Positions 50,317 through 58,841 of a stretch of 64,000 nt of DNA are shown piece by piece; the stretch's first letter is position 1; the number at the start of each line of letters is the position of its first letter. The position numbers and the translations under genes were made by a program. Under the pieces are notes generated by a model, which had not been told where the DNA came from, made no database searches, and was given only the letters and a program-made list of their open reading frames with translations. The DNA comes from M30B80 sp965656935. Lineage in GTDB: Bacteria; Pseudomonadota; Alphaproteobacteria; Rhodobacterales; Rhodobacteraceae. The DNA lies in assembly GCA_965656935.1 (NCBI GenBank), contig CBFHMG010000006.1:62001-126000 (forward strand). The letters run 5' to 3'.

Positions 50317-51227
50317 GAGGCATCCTCCACCAACCAGCGGCATAAGGCGCCAAAGCTGACGCCTGCGGCCTCGCCCTGCTCGGGCGAGAGCGAGGTTGGC
50401 GTCATACCGGGCTGGGTGTTCACTTCCAGAATGATTAGGCCGTCAAGCCCGCGCGTCTCGTCCCAACGGAAATCCGTGCGGCTGACACCGCGGCAGCCAA
50501 GCGCGTCATGCGCCGTGACAGCCATGCGCATACAGGCCTCGAAAATCTCGGAAGGGATATCGGCAGGCACGATATGGCGTGACCCGCCTTCCTTGTATTT
50601 CGCGTCATAATCATACCAGCCATCCGTCAGGATATCGGTCACCGTCAGCGCGCGGTCGCCCATCACGGTGGTTGTCATCTCGCGGCCCGGTGCGAAGGTT
50701 TCGACCATCACATGCTCTGGCATGTCATCGGATAGTTTGGGCGGCGTATTCGCTCCTTCACCCACCAGATAAACCCCGACCGAGGAGCCTTCATTATTGG
50801 GCTTCACGACATAAGGCGGGGCCATCACATGGCTGGCTTCCACCTCGGCCTTGGAACAGATCACGCTATCGGCCACGGGCAGGCCCGCGCCGCGCAGCGC
50901 CAGTTTGGAGCGCTGCTTGTCCATCGCCAAAGCCGAGGCCAGCACGCCTGAATGCGTATAGGGTATGCGCATCCATTCAAGGATGCCCTGCACGCAGCCA
51001 TCCTCGCCCCAACGGCCATGTAGCGCGTTGAACACAACATCAGGTTTGATCTGGGCAAGCTTTTCGGAAAGGTCGGGGCCCGCATCGACCTCAACCACCT
51101 CGAATCCTTCTCCCCTCAGCGCCTCGGCGCATTCGCGACCTGTGGACAGGGACACCTCGCGCTCGGCGGAGGGGCCACCCATCAGGACGACAACAAGGGG
51201 GGGAGTTCTGCTCGAACCTACCGCCAC
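50304..51227 (-). CDS. ddl: D-alanine--D-alanine ligase
   Basis: ATP-grasp ligase (307 residues) that makes the D-Ala-D-Ala end of the peptidoglycan stem. VVVLMGGPSAEREVSLSTGRE at the start, NALHGRWGEDGCVQGILE, and ILEVNTQPGMTPTSLSPEQ at the active site are intact. The start is GTG at 51227; an ATG begins two bases upstream in another frame. It overlaps ftsQ by 13 bases and lies 58 bases after murB. Confidence 0.96.
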   Translation of the reverse strand: MAVGSSRTPPLVVVLMGGPSAEREVSLSTGRECAEALRGEGFEVVEVDAGPDLSEKLAQIKPDVVFNALHGRWGEDGCVQGILEWMRIPYTHSGVLASALAMDKQRSKLALRGAGLPVADSVICSKAEVEASHVMAPPYVVKPNNEGSSVGVYLVGEGANTPPKLSDDMPEHVMVETFAPGREMTTTVMGDRALTVTDILTDGWYDYDAKYKEGGSRHIVPADIPSEIFEACMRMAVTAHDALGCRGVSRTDFRWDETRGLDGLIILEVNTQPGMTPTSLSPEQGEAAGVSFGALCRWLVEDASCDR

Positions 51228-51285
51228 ATCTGCCTCGTATACCGTCGGGCTGTTTTCGCCCGTTTCGGTGTTTATCTTTCGCCGG

Positions 51286-52239
51286 TTAGTTTTCTTGATC
51301 CGGCGTTTGCCTGCCCGCAGGGTCCCCCACGCGCATAATTTCCCATTGTAGCTCTATTCCGCTGTGTTGGAAAACCTTTTTTCGAACCTCTTCGCCCAAT
51401 CTTTCGAGATCATCGGCGCTGGCGCTGCCTGTATTGATCATGAAATTGGAATGCATCTCGCTCATCTGTGCGCCGCCGACGCGTGCGCCGCGCATGCCCG
51501 CCTCGTCAATCACCTTCCACGCCTTCAATTCATGGCTGTCATCGGCCCTGCCCGTAGAGGAAAATCCGGCGGGGTTGCGGAAGGTCGAGCCTGCGCTGCG
51601 ATCCTTGGTGGGCTGGGTCGCATCGCGCTTGGCAAGCTGGTCGGCCATGCGATCGGCCAAAGCCTGTGGGTCGCCCGCCTCCGCCCTGAAACGCACCGAT
51701 GTGATCACCGCCCCCTCGGGCAGATCGGTCTGGCGATAGGCAAAACTGATATCCTCAGGCGCAAGCGTGATCGCTGTGCCATCGCGCAACACTGCCTCGG
51801 CCTGCACAAAATGATCGGCCACATAGGAGCCATAGCAGCCCGCATTCATTCGCAAAGCCCCCCCGATGGAACCTGGAATGGTGCGCAAAAAGGTCAGATC
51901 AAGCCCCGCCTCGGCCGCGCGGCGCGCCACATGCGCATCCAGCGCCGCAGCCCCCGCCGTGACAAGCCCCGCCTGCGCATCGCAGGTGATGGCATTAAAC
52001 CCCCGCCCCAAACGGATCACGACCGCGCGCAAACCGCCATCACGCACAATCAGGTTGGAGCCGACGCCGATGGGAAAAACGGGCGTCTCGGCAGGCAAAG
52101 TGGCCAGAAACGCGGCCAGATCATCGTGATCGGCAGGCTGGAACAGATAATCCGCAGGCCCGCCAACGCGCAGCCAAGTCAGCTCCGACAAGGGGCGATC
52201 AGGCGTCAAAGCGCCACGAGGGGTAGGAAGATCACTCAT
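51286..52239 (-). CDS. murB: UDP-N-acetylenolpyruvoylglucosamine reductase
   Basis: FAD enzyme (317 residues) that reduces enolpyruvyl-UDP-GlcNAc to UDP-MurNAc. FAD-binding VFPIGVGSNLIVRDGG, GIPGSIGGALRMNAGCYG-like TIPGSIGGALRMNAGCYG, the SAGSTFRNPAG serine region and MHSNFMINTGSAS are conserved: type I MurB. The ATG at 52239 is preferred over one 12 codons upstream. It is preceded by the 258-bp structured murC-murB spacer, the longest gap in the mur part of the cluster. Confidence 0.96.
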   Translation of the reverse strand: MSDLPTPRGALTPDRPLSELTWLRVGGPADYLFQPADHDDLAAFLATLPAETPVFPIGVGSNLIVRDGGLRAVVIRLGRGFNAITCDAQAGLVTAGAAALDAHVARRAAEAGLDLTFLRTIPGSIGGALRMNAGCYGSYVADHFVQAEAVLRDGTAITLAPEDISFAYRQTDLPEGAVITSVRFRAEAGDPQALADRMADQLAKRDATQPTKDRSAGSTFRNPAGFSSTGRADDSHELKAWKVIDEAGMRGARVGGAQMSEMHSNFMINTGSASADDLERLGEEVRKKVFQHSGIELQWEIMRVGDPAGRQTPDQEN

Positions 52240-52299
52240 GCCCCGCGTGATAAGACGGAAGAGGATACCGCGCAAGCTATTGGCAGCTCTTGCATGAGA

Positions 52300-52430
52300 G
52301 CCATCGCCGAGCCGCGGGTTGGCGAAAGATACCTTGCCATAGCCGAGCTTTATGCCGCCAAATACATCTAAGATATGAACAACTGGTTAGGTCTGCAAAT
52401 CGCCAACCCGAGGGGCGGGTCGGCGATGGC
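52300..52430. repeat. 131-bp inverted-repeat structure in the murC-murB spacer
   Basis: Left arm: GCCATCGCCGA (52300-52310), four bases, CGGGTTGGCGA (52315-52325). Right arm, inverted: TCGCCAACCCG (52400-52410), nine bases, TCGGCGATGGC (52420-52430). Both 11-base blocks match perfectly as inverted repeats, with about 74 bp between the arms. The right arm alone also folds into a hairpin (CGCC-ACCCG / CGGGT-GGCG). It could be a small mobile element remnant or a structured RNA. Confidence 0.7.
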
Positions 52431-52466
52431 GCGGCGGCTTCGCCTCTGCTCCGCGCCTTTGTAAGG

Positions 52467-52492
52467 TTCGAGCACCGATAACAGTGCTCAAA
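52467..52492 (-). promoter_or_regulatory. hairpin just after murC
   Basis: Nine pairs (one G-T) on the minus strand, core GAGCAC / GTGCTC with an 8-base loop, starting six bases after the murC stop. No T-tract follows. It may end or pace transcription before murB. Confidence 0.5.
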
Positions 52493-52497
52493 GCCCC

Positions 52498-53898
52498 CTA
52501 TTTCTGCAACCTTGCAGGCAAGCCATTGGCCCAAGCCGAGATCGTGCCCGCCCCAAGGCAGACCACGATATCGCCCGCGCGGGCCTGTTCGCGCACGAGG
52601 CGTTCCAGATCATCCTCGGAATTGACCACCCGCGCATGGCGGTGGCCGTGGCGGATCAGCCCTGTGACCAGATCTTCATGGCTGGCCCCTGCAATCGGCT
52701 CCTCGCCTGCGGCGAACACCTCGGAAATCCCCACCACATCGGCATCATTGAAGCAGGAGCAGAAATCCTCGAACAGGCTGGCCAGACGGGAATAGCGATG
52801 CGGCTGATGCACCGCGATCACGCGGCCCTCGCTGGCTTGGCGCGCCGCTTTCAGCACCGCCGTAATCTCGACGGGGTGGTGGCCGTAATCATCAATGATC
52901 GTGACGCCATCCACCTCACCCACTTTGGTGAAGCGGCGGTTCACGCCTTTGAAATTCTCCAGCGCGTCACGGATTTCAGCGCCCTTCATCCCCAGATGCC
53001 GCGACACGGCAACCGCCGCCAAAGCATTGGAGACATTGTGATCACCCGGCATGGGCAGGGTGCAGCCTTCAATCACCTGACCCTCGGCCTGAAGCGCGAT
53101 ATCAAAATGCGCGATCCCGCCCTTATAGGTCAGGTTGACAGCGCGCACATCGGCCTGCGCATTGAACCCATAGGTGACCACGCGGCGATCGGTGATCTTG
53201 CCCACAAGGCTTTGCACCTCAGGGTGGTCCGTGCAGCACACGGCCAGCCCGTAAAAGGGGATATTCGAGACGAAATCAAGGAAGCCCTTGCGCAGGTTCT
53301 CGATGCTGCCCCAATGCTCCATATGCTCGGGGTCGATATTGGTGACCACGGCAATCGTGGCGGGCAGGCGGTTGAAGGTGCCATCGGATTCATCGGCCTC
53401 GACAACCATCCAATCGCCCTGCCCGACCCGCGCATTGGAGCCATAGGCATGGATGATCCCGCCATTGATCACGGTCGGATCAACCCCGCCCGCATCCAGC
53501 AAGGTCGCCACCATTGTGGTGGTCGTGGTTTTGCCATGTGTGCCCGCAATCGCCACATTGGAGCGCAGGCGCATCAACTCGGCCAGCATCTCGGCGCGGC
53601 GCACAATCGGCAGGCCTTTCAGGCGGGCGGCATCGAATTCAGGATTGCCCGGCTTGATCGCAGAGGAGATCACAACAACCTCGGCCCCTTCCAGATTTTC
53701 GGCGCGCTGCCCGATAAACACTTTCGCCCCGAGCGCTTCCAGACGTTCCGTAATTTTCGACGCTTTGAGGTCCGAGCCCTGCACCGCATAGCCATGGTTG
53801 AGCAGCACTTCGGCAATGCCCGACATGCCAATGCCCCCGATCCCCGAAAAATGGATTGCGCCCAATTGGGTCGGGAGTTTTGTGACTGCAGCGCTCAT
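52498..53898 (-). CDS. murC: UDP-N-acetylmuramate--L-alanine ligase
   Basis: Adds L-Ala to UDP-MurNAc. 466 residues: N-terminal Rossmann part IHFSGIGGIGMSGIAEVL, ATP P-loop AGTHGKTTTTT around 118-127, central VVEADESDGTF and the C-terminal FQPHRYSR-like VHQPHRYSRLASLFEDF. Typical length. It overlaps murG by four bases (ATGA). The following spacer to murB is long and highly structured. Confidence 0.97.
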   Translation of the reverse strand: MSAAVTKLPTQLGAIHFSGIGGIGMSGIAEVLLNHGYAVQGSDLKASKITERLEALGAKVFIGQRAENLEGAEVVVISSAIKPGNPEFDAARLKGLPIVRRAEMLAELMRLRSNVAIAGTHGKTTTTTMVATLLDAGGVDPTVINGGIIHAYGSNARVGQGDWMVVEADESDGTFNRLPATIAVVTNIDPEHMEHWGSIENLRKGFLDFVSNIPFYGLAVCCTDHPEVQSLVGKITDRRVVTYGFNAQADVRAVNLTYKGGIAHFDIALQAEGQVIEGCTLPMPGDHNVSNALAAVAVSRHLGMKGAEIRDALENFKGVNRRFTKVGEVDGVTIIDDYGHHPVEITAVLKAARQASEGRVIAVHQPHRYSRLASLFEDFCSCFNDADVVGISEVFAAGEEPIAGASHEDLVTGLIRHGHRHARVVNSEDDLERLVREQARAGDIVVCLGAGTISAWANGLPARLQK

Positions 53899-54998
53899 GG
53901 GCGGCCTTTCTGGGACAGGGTTTCAACAAGGGCGACAAGCCGCTCGGTCGCATCGCTCATGCCTTGGGCAAGGGCCGCCTGCGCCATGTGATTGGCCGCG
54001 TCGGGCTGCGATAAAACAGCCTCGATGGCTTGTGCAAGGCTCTGTGCGTTCAATTGCGATTCAGGGATCAAAATGGCCGCTTCAGCATCCACCAAGCCGC
54101 GCGCATTGGCGGTTTGATGATCAGCCGTGGCAGCCGCAAAAGGGATCAGGATCGCAGGCCGCCCGATCACCGAGATATCAGCCACCGAGGACGCGCCCGC
54201 GCGGCTGATCACCAATTGCGCCTCCGAAAGGCGGCGGGGGATGTCGCGGAAAAACGGCTCGATCTCGGCGGTGACGCCCATGGCCAGATAGCTTTGGGTC
54301 ACATGCTCGATATCCTCGGGGCGGGCTTGCTGCGCCACGCGAAGCCGTGCGCGCAATTCCTCGGGCAAAAGGGCAATCGCGGGCGGCACACTTTCGCCAA
54401 GAATACGCGCGCCCTGACTGCCGCCAATTGCCACCAAAGACATCGGCCAATCTCCGGGCGGGGTATAGGGGGCGCCCGCGCGCTCCATCACCGAGCCGCG
54501 CACAGGGTTGCCCGTATGGATGCCGTCCACCCCATCGGGCAAAACCGTGGGCCATGTTCCGCAGGCAATCGCATCAACGCGCTTGGCAAAGAGCTTGTTC
54601 ACCCGTCCCAAAACGCCGTTTTGTTCATGCAACATCCGAGGGTGGCGCGTGATCCAAGCGGCCGCCACAGACGGGATCGAGGGGTATCCGCCAAAACCCA
54701 CAACCATATCGGGCTTTTCACGCAGCATGCGGAAACTGGCCGCAATAATGCCGCCCAAGACGCGGAAAGGCACCAACAGCTTCGCCACAATCCCGCCCCG
54801 CGCGAATGTCGCCGAAGCCACTTGCCGAACCTCCACCACATGCGGGAAGCCCCCCGCATAGCGCGCGCCGCGTGCATCAGTTGACAGCGTCACCTTCCAG
54901 CCTTTGCGCAACATCGCCTCGGCCAAGGCTTGAGCGGGGAACATATGCCCGCCTGTCCCGCCCGCCGCGATGATCAAATGGCGTTGCCGCTCGGCCAT
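53895..54998 (-). CDS. murG: undecaprenyl-PP-MurNAc-pentapeptide GlcNAc transferase
   Basis: Peripheral membrane GT-B glycosyltransferase (367 residues) that turns lipid I into lipid II. GGTGGHMFPAQALAEAM (GGTGGH loop), GFGGYPSIPSVAAAW, AIGGSQGARIL and the UDP-GlcNAc site RAGASSVADISVIGRPAILIPFA...DHQTANA are intact. It lies three bases downstream of ftsW and overlaps murC by four, so tight coupling is expected. Confidence 0.97.
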   Translation of the reverse strand: MAERQRHLIIAAGGTGGHMFPAQALAEAMLRKGWKVTLSTDARGARYAGGFPHVVEVRQVASATFARGGIVAKLLVPFRVLGGIIAASFRMLREKPDMVVGFGGYPSIPSVAAAWITRHPRMLHEQNGVLGRVNKLFAKRVDAIACGTWPTVLPDGVDGIHTGNPVRGSVMERAGAPYTPPGDWPMSLVAIGGSQGARILGESVPPAIALLPEELRARLRVAQQARPEDIEHVTQSYLAMGVTAEIEPFFRDIPRRLSEAQLVISRAGASSVADISVIGRPAILIPFAAATADHQTANARGLVDAEAAILIPESQLNAQSLAQAIEAVLSQPDAANHMAQAALAQGMSDATERLVALVETLSQKGRP

Positions 54999-55001
54999 GG
55001 G

Positions 55002-56168
55002 TTACCTGCTCCGCTTGATCAAAATATCGCCAATCCCGCCTTGCGGACGCGAGCGGGTGAAGGCCAGCAACATACCAACCGAAATCCCCGTCGCGATAAT
55101 AGAGGAACCGCCATAGGACACGAATGGCAGCGTCATCCCCTTTGCAGGCAAAAGCCGCACGGCCACACCGAGATTGATAAAGGCCTGCAGCGCCAGAAGG
55201 CTTGCCAACCCTGCGCCTGCCAAACGGATGAAAGGATCACGCTCCTTGGTCAGGCGGAAAAACGCGCGCAAAGCAACGGTGGCAAAAAGCGCGATGATCA
55301 TCAGCACCAGCACCACGCCATATTCCTCGGCGGCAACGGCAATGATGAAATCGGTATGGGCATCAGGCAAAGTCCATTTGACCGAGCCTTCCCCCAGACC
55401 CGTGCCGAAAATCCCACCCTCGCGGATCGCATTGGCTGCATAGGCCAGCTGCGTATTGGGATCGACCTCGGCCGAGAGAAACCCGTCAATGCGGCGCGCG
55501 AAATGCTCGGAATTGGAATAGGCGAAACTGCCACCAATCAGGGTGACAATACCAACCCCCACAAGCAAAAGCATCGGCGCACCCGCCACGAAATAGATCA
55601 CGCACCATGAAAACAGGATCAGCGCGGCTTGCCCGAAATCAGGCTGTAGCGCCAGAAAACCCACAATGGTGATCGCCGTAATAAAGGAAACCGTTTTACC
55701 CGGAGGGCCGCCCAGATCCTGACTGGCGGCCACCATCCAAGCCGCAAACACCACGAAAACAGGCTTGAGGAATTCAGACGGTTGCAGCGAGGCAAAGCCA
55801 AGCGAATACCAGCGCACCGCCCCTTGCCCGAAATCCGTGCCAAAAACAGGCAGCATGGCCAGCGCAACCATCGCGCCAAAAAAGCCCAGAACCGCCACGC
55901 GGCGCACCTGCAAAGGCGACAGCATCGAGACCAGAACCATCGCGGTCAGTCCCAGAAACCCGAAAAAGGCTTGTCGCGAGACATAATGGAACGGGTCATG
56001 CCCGTTACGCTCGGCCAAAGGCGGCGAGGCCGCGAAGCCAAGCAAAATACCAATTGCAAACAAAGCCAAAATGCAGCCGATCGTCACCCGATCAACTGTT
56101 CGCCACCAACGCGGCAAAATCGCCTCGCCGGATTGCACGAGAACCGTGCCATGCGCCATTTCCGTCAT
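55002..56168 (-). CDS. ftsW: SEDS-family glycosyltransferase FtsW
   Basis: Polytopic (about ten segments) septal peptidoglycan polymerase of 388 residues that works with the transpeptidase FtsI. SEDS signatures: VRWYSLGFASLQPSEFLKPVFV, LQPDFGQAALI, AHTDFIIAVAAEEYG and LPFVSYGGSSI near the C-terminus. It lies three bases upstream of murG. The 113-base spacer to murD contains only a short CCGGG/CCCGG hairpin. Confidence 0.96.
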   Translation of the reverse strand: MTEMAHGTVLVQSGEAILPRWWRTVDRVTIGCILALFAIGILLGFAASPPLAERNGHDPFHYVSRQAFFGFLGLTAMVLVSMLSPLQVRRVAVLGFFGAMVALAMLPVFGTDFGQGAVRWYSLGFASLQPSEFLKPVFVVFAAWMVAASQDLGGPPGKTVSFITAITIVGFLALQPDFGQAALILFSWCVIYFVAGAPMLLLVGVGIVTLIGGSFAYSNSEHFARRIDGFLSAEVDPNTQLAYAANAIREGGIFGTGLGEGSVKWTLPDAHTDFIIAVAAEEYGVVLVLMIIALFATVALRAFFRLTKERDPFIRLAGAGLASLLALQAFINLGVAVRLLPAKGMTLPFVSYGGSSIIATGISVGMLLAFTRSRPQGGIGDILIKRSR

Positions 56169-56281
56169 GGATTACCGCCCAATACTGCCTCTACCAGCCC
56201 GGGTTGTTCCCGGATCTGAAGTGATACTAGCGAAAAATGCCCGCCCTGACCAGAGAAAGCCTGCGCGCAAAGCGGCCGATT

Positions 56282-57682
56282 TCAGCCGATCAACTTTTGC
56301 ACCTGATCCATGAAATCCTGCCCGCGCGCCTCGAAATTATCATATTGGTCAAAACTCGCCGCCGCTGGAGCCAAAAGCACCACATCGCCCGCCTCCGCCT
56401 CGGCTGCTGCGCGGGCCACCGCGCGCTCCATGCTGGTGCATATCTCATGCGGGGTTTCGCCAAGCTGCAGGGCGAAACTCTGCGCCTCGCGCCCGATCAC
56501 ATAGGCTTTGGCGACTGATCCCAAAGCGGGTTTGAGGGCGTCCAGACCGCCCTCTTTCTCCAAGCCCCCGCAAATCCAGCGAATACGAGGAAAGGCGGCC
56601 AGTGCCTTGGCGGCTGCATCGACATTGGTGGCCTTGCTGTCATTGACGAATAAAACCCCCTCGCTCTCGCCCACCACCTGACTGCGATGAGGCAAGCCAG
56701 GATAGCTGTGAAAGGCCTGCTCGATCACTTTGGGCGCAATCCCCAAAGCGCGCACGGCCGCATAGGCGCAACAGGCATTCTGGTGATTATGCGCGCCGGG
56801 CAAGCCCTTGATGGCGCGCAGATCGATCGAGCCTGCCTGCCGCCCTTTGCGATATTCCGACAACCAGCCCTTGCGCGCGAACACATCCCACCCCACACCC
56901 GTCAGCTTCTGCCCCGAGGAGATGCGGATCACCCGCCCGTCTGCCGCACCCATCGATAATTGATTGGCAATATATTTACCCTCAGCCTCATCCACACCGA
57001 TCACCGCACGATCAGGCCCGCCTTCGGCAAAAAGGCGGCGCTTGGCAGCAAAATACCCGCCCATTCCACCATGACGATCCAAATGATCAGGCGAGAGATT
57101 GGTGAAAACAGCAATATCAGGGGTCAGGGCACGGGCCAGATCGGTCTGATAGCTGGATAATTCCAGCACAATCACTTCGCCATCCTCGGGCGGCTCGATA
57201 TCCAGAACCCCGCGCCCGATATTGCCCGCCAATTGCACAGGCGTTCCGTTTTCTTCCAGAATATGCGCGATCAGGGCCGAGGTGGTGGATTTGCCGTTCG
57301 AGCCTGTCACCGCAATCACACGCGGCGGGGTATCATGGTTCACCCAATCCCCCTGCCCGAGCGAGCGGAAAAACAGACCCACATCATTATCAACCGGAAC
57401 CCCCGCATCCCATGCCGCCACAATCGCGCGATGCGGTGCAGGATAAAGATGCGGAATACCGGGCGAGGTCACGAGCCATGACACATCCTCAAAAGCATCG
57501 GGCTTGAGCGGGTCCCAAATCGTGAAGCCCTCGGAACTAGCAGCGGTTCGCCCTGCCTCGCCATCATCCCAGCAGAGGGCCTCTGCCCCACCCGCCTGCA
57601 AGGCGCGCGCCGTGGCCATGCCTGAGCGCCCCAGCCCCAGAACTCCAACTCTTTGACCTTCAAACCCAAGCACGGGGATCAT
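56282..57682 (-). CDS. murD: UDP-N-acetylmuramoyl-L-alanine--D-glutamate ligase
   Basis: Adds D-Glu to UDP-MurNAc-L-Ala. 466 residues from the ATG at 57682, which gives the standard start IPVLGFEGQRVGVLGLGRSG; an in-frame start ten codons earlier is less likely. ATP loop AVTGSNGKSTTSALI, FTNLSPDHLDRHG, and the C-terminal LLAPAAASFDQYDNFEARG are intact. mraY lies 61 bases upstream with a short dispersed-repeat copy between; ftsW is upstream in function but downstream in map order on this strand. Confidence 0.96.
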   Translation of the reverse strand: MIPVLGFEGQRVGVLGLGRSGMATARALQAGGAEALCWDDGEAGRTAASSEGFTIWDPLKPDAFEDVSWLVTSPGIPHLYPAPHRAIVAAWDAGVPVDNDVGLFFRSLGQGDWVNHDTPPRVIAVTGSNGKSTTSALIAHILEENGTPVQLAGNIGRGVLDIEPPEDGEVIVLELSSYQTDLARALTPDIAVFTNLSPDHLDRHGGMGGYFAAKRRLFAEGGPDRAVIGVDEAEGKYIANQLSMGAADGRVIRISSGQKLTGVGWDVFARKGWLSEYRKGRQAGSIDLRAIKGLPGAHNHQNACCAYAAVRALGIAPKVIEQAFHSYPGLPHRSQVVGESEGVLFVNDSKATNVDAAAKALAAFPRIRWICGGLEKEGGLDALKPALGSVAKAYVIGREAQSFALQLGETPHEICTSMERAVARAAAEAEAGDVVLLAPAAASFDQYDNFEARGQDFMDQVQKLIG

Positions 57683-57698
57683 GGCACTTCCTTTGACT

Positions 57699-57721
57699 TC
57701 ATCTTTCACCAAATACGAGCG
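57699..57721 (+). repeat. dispersed intergenic repeat, short copy 4
   Basis: TCATCTTTC, two bases, CAAATACG then AGCG: the first half of the box seen at 7309, without the GCCGCAGGC part or the hairpin. It lies in the mraY-murD spacer. Confidence 0.5.
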
Positions 57722-57743
57722 TCACCAAGATCAGCCCGATGCG

Positions 57744-58829
57744 TCAGCGCAATTTCAGTGTCGCAAGTCCGATCAGGGCAAGGATCAGGGAGATAATCCA
57801 GAAACGGATCACCACCTGCGGCTCGGCCCAACCTTTTTTCTCGAAATGGTGGTGGATCGGCGCCATCAGGAAAACGCGTTTGCCCGTCCGCTTGAAATAG
57901 AGCACCTGAATAATCACGCTCAAAGCCTCGGCCACGAAAAGCCCGCCCACGATGGCCAACACGATCTCATGCTTGGTGGCCACCGCAATCGCGCCCAAGG
58001 CACCGCCCAAAGCCAGCGATCCCGTATCACCCATAAAGACGGCTGCGGGTGGCGCATTATACCACAAAAACCCAAGGCCACCGCCAATAAGGCCTGCGCA
58101 GAAGACCAGCAATTCACCCGTTCCCGGCACGTAATGCACATCCAGATATTCGGTGAAATCGACGCGCCCGACCGCATAGGCGATCACGCCCAAAGTGGCG
58201 GCTGCGATCATCACGGGCATAATTGCCAAACCGTCCAAGCCATCGGTCAGATTGACCGAATTGGCGCTGCCCACAATCACGATCATCGCGAAGGGCACAA
58301 AGACCCATCCCATATTGATCAGGACCTCTTTGAAAACAGGCACCGCCAAATGGTTGCTCAAATCAGACGGGTGCAAGTAGCTCGCGATCAGAGCTGCGAC
58401 CGCCGCAATGACCAAACCGATGCTAAAGCGCACCTTGCCCGACACACCCTTGGTCGTGTTGCGGCTGACCTTGGCCCAATCATCGGCCAGACCGATACAG
58501 CCAAAGGCCACGGTGACGCCCAGAACCATCCAGACAAACCCGTTATCAAGCCGCGCCCAAAGCAAGGTTGAAAGGGTCAGGGCGGCCAAAATCAGCAAAC
58601 CGCCCATGGTGGGGGTGCCCGCTTTGGTCAATCGGTGGCTCTCGGGCCCATCTTCGCGGATCGGTTGGCCATGGGCGTATTTTCTGCGCAGCGCATTGAT
58701 CAGGGGGCGCCCGAAAATAAAGCCGAATATAAGTGCTGTGAAAAAGGCGCCGCCTGCGCGGAACGTGATGTAGCGGAAGAGGTTAAAGAAATCCCCGCCA
58801 TCCGATAGTTCGCTTAACCAATACAACAT
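57744..58829 (-). CDS. mraY: phospho-MurNAc-pentapeptide transferase
   Basis: Integral membrane enzyme (361 residues, about ten segments) that makes lipid I from UDP-MurNAc-pentapeptide and undecaprenyl phosphate. Key stretches: TKAGTPTMGGLLIL, GLADDWAKVSRNTTKGVSG, the Asp-rich NSVNLTDGLDGLA and FLMAPIHHHFEKKGW (HHH motif). Typical length. It follows murF by 12 bases. Confidence 0.97.
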   Translation of the reverse strand: MLYWLSELSDGGDFFNLFRYITFRAGGAFFTALIFGFIFGRPLINALRRKYAHGQPIREDGPESHRLTKAGTPTMGGLLILAALTLSTLLWARLDNGFVWMVLGVTVAFGCIGLADDWAKVSRNTTKGVSGKVRFSIGLVIAAVAALIASYLHPSDLSNHLAVPVFKEVLINMGWVFVPFAMIVIVGSANSVNLTDGLDGLAIMPVMIAAATLGVIAYAVGRVDFTEYLDVHYVPGTGELLVFCAGLIGGGLGFLWYNAPPAAVFMGDTGSLALGGALGAIAVATKHEIVLAIVGGLFVAEALSVIIQVLYFKRTGKRVFLMAPIHHHFEKKGWAEPQVVIRFWIISLILALIGLATLKLR

Positions 58830-58841
58830 ATGGCGGTTCCT

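Noticed and set aside
52461..52492. GGTTCGA-like T-arm suggesting a tRNA
   Set aside because: The hairpin has a 6-bp core and an 8-base loop, and no acceptor, D or anticodon arms can be drawn around it.
52277..52534. 85-codon frame in the murC-murB gap
   Set aside because: It starts inside murC, has no ribosome-binding site, is Cys/Arg/Trp-rich without pattern and runs through inverted repeats. It does not resemble DUF2484.
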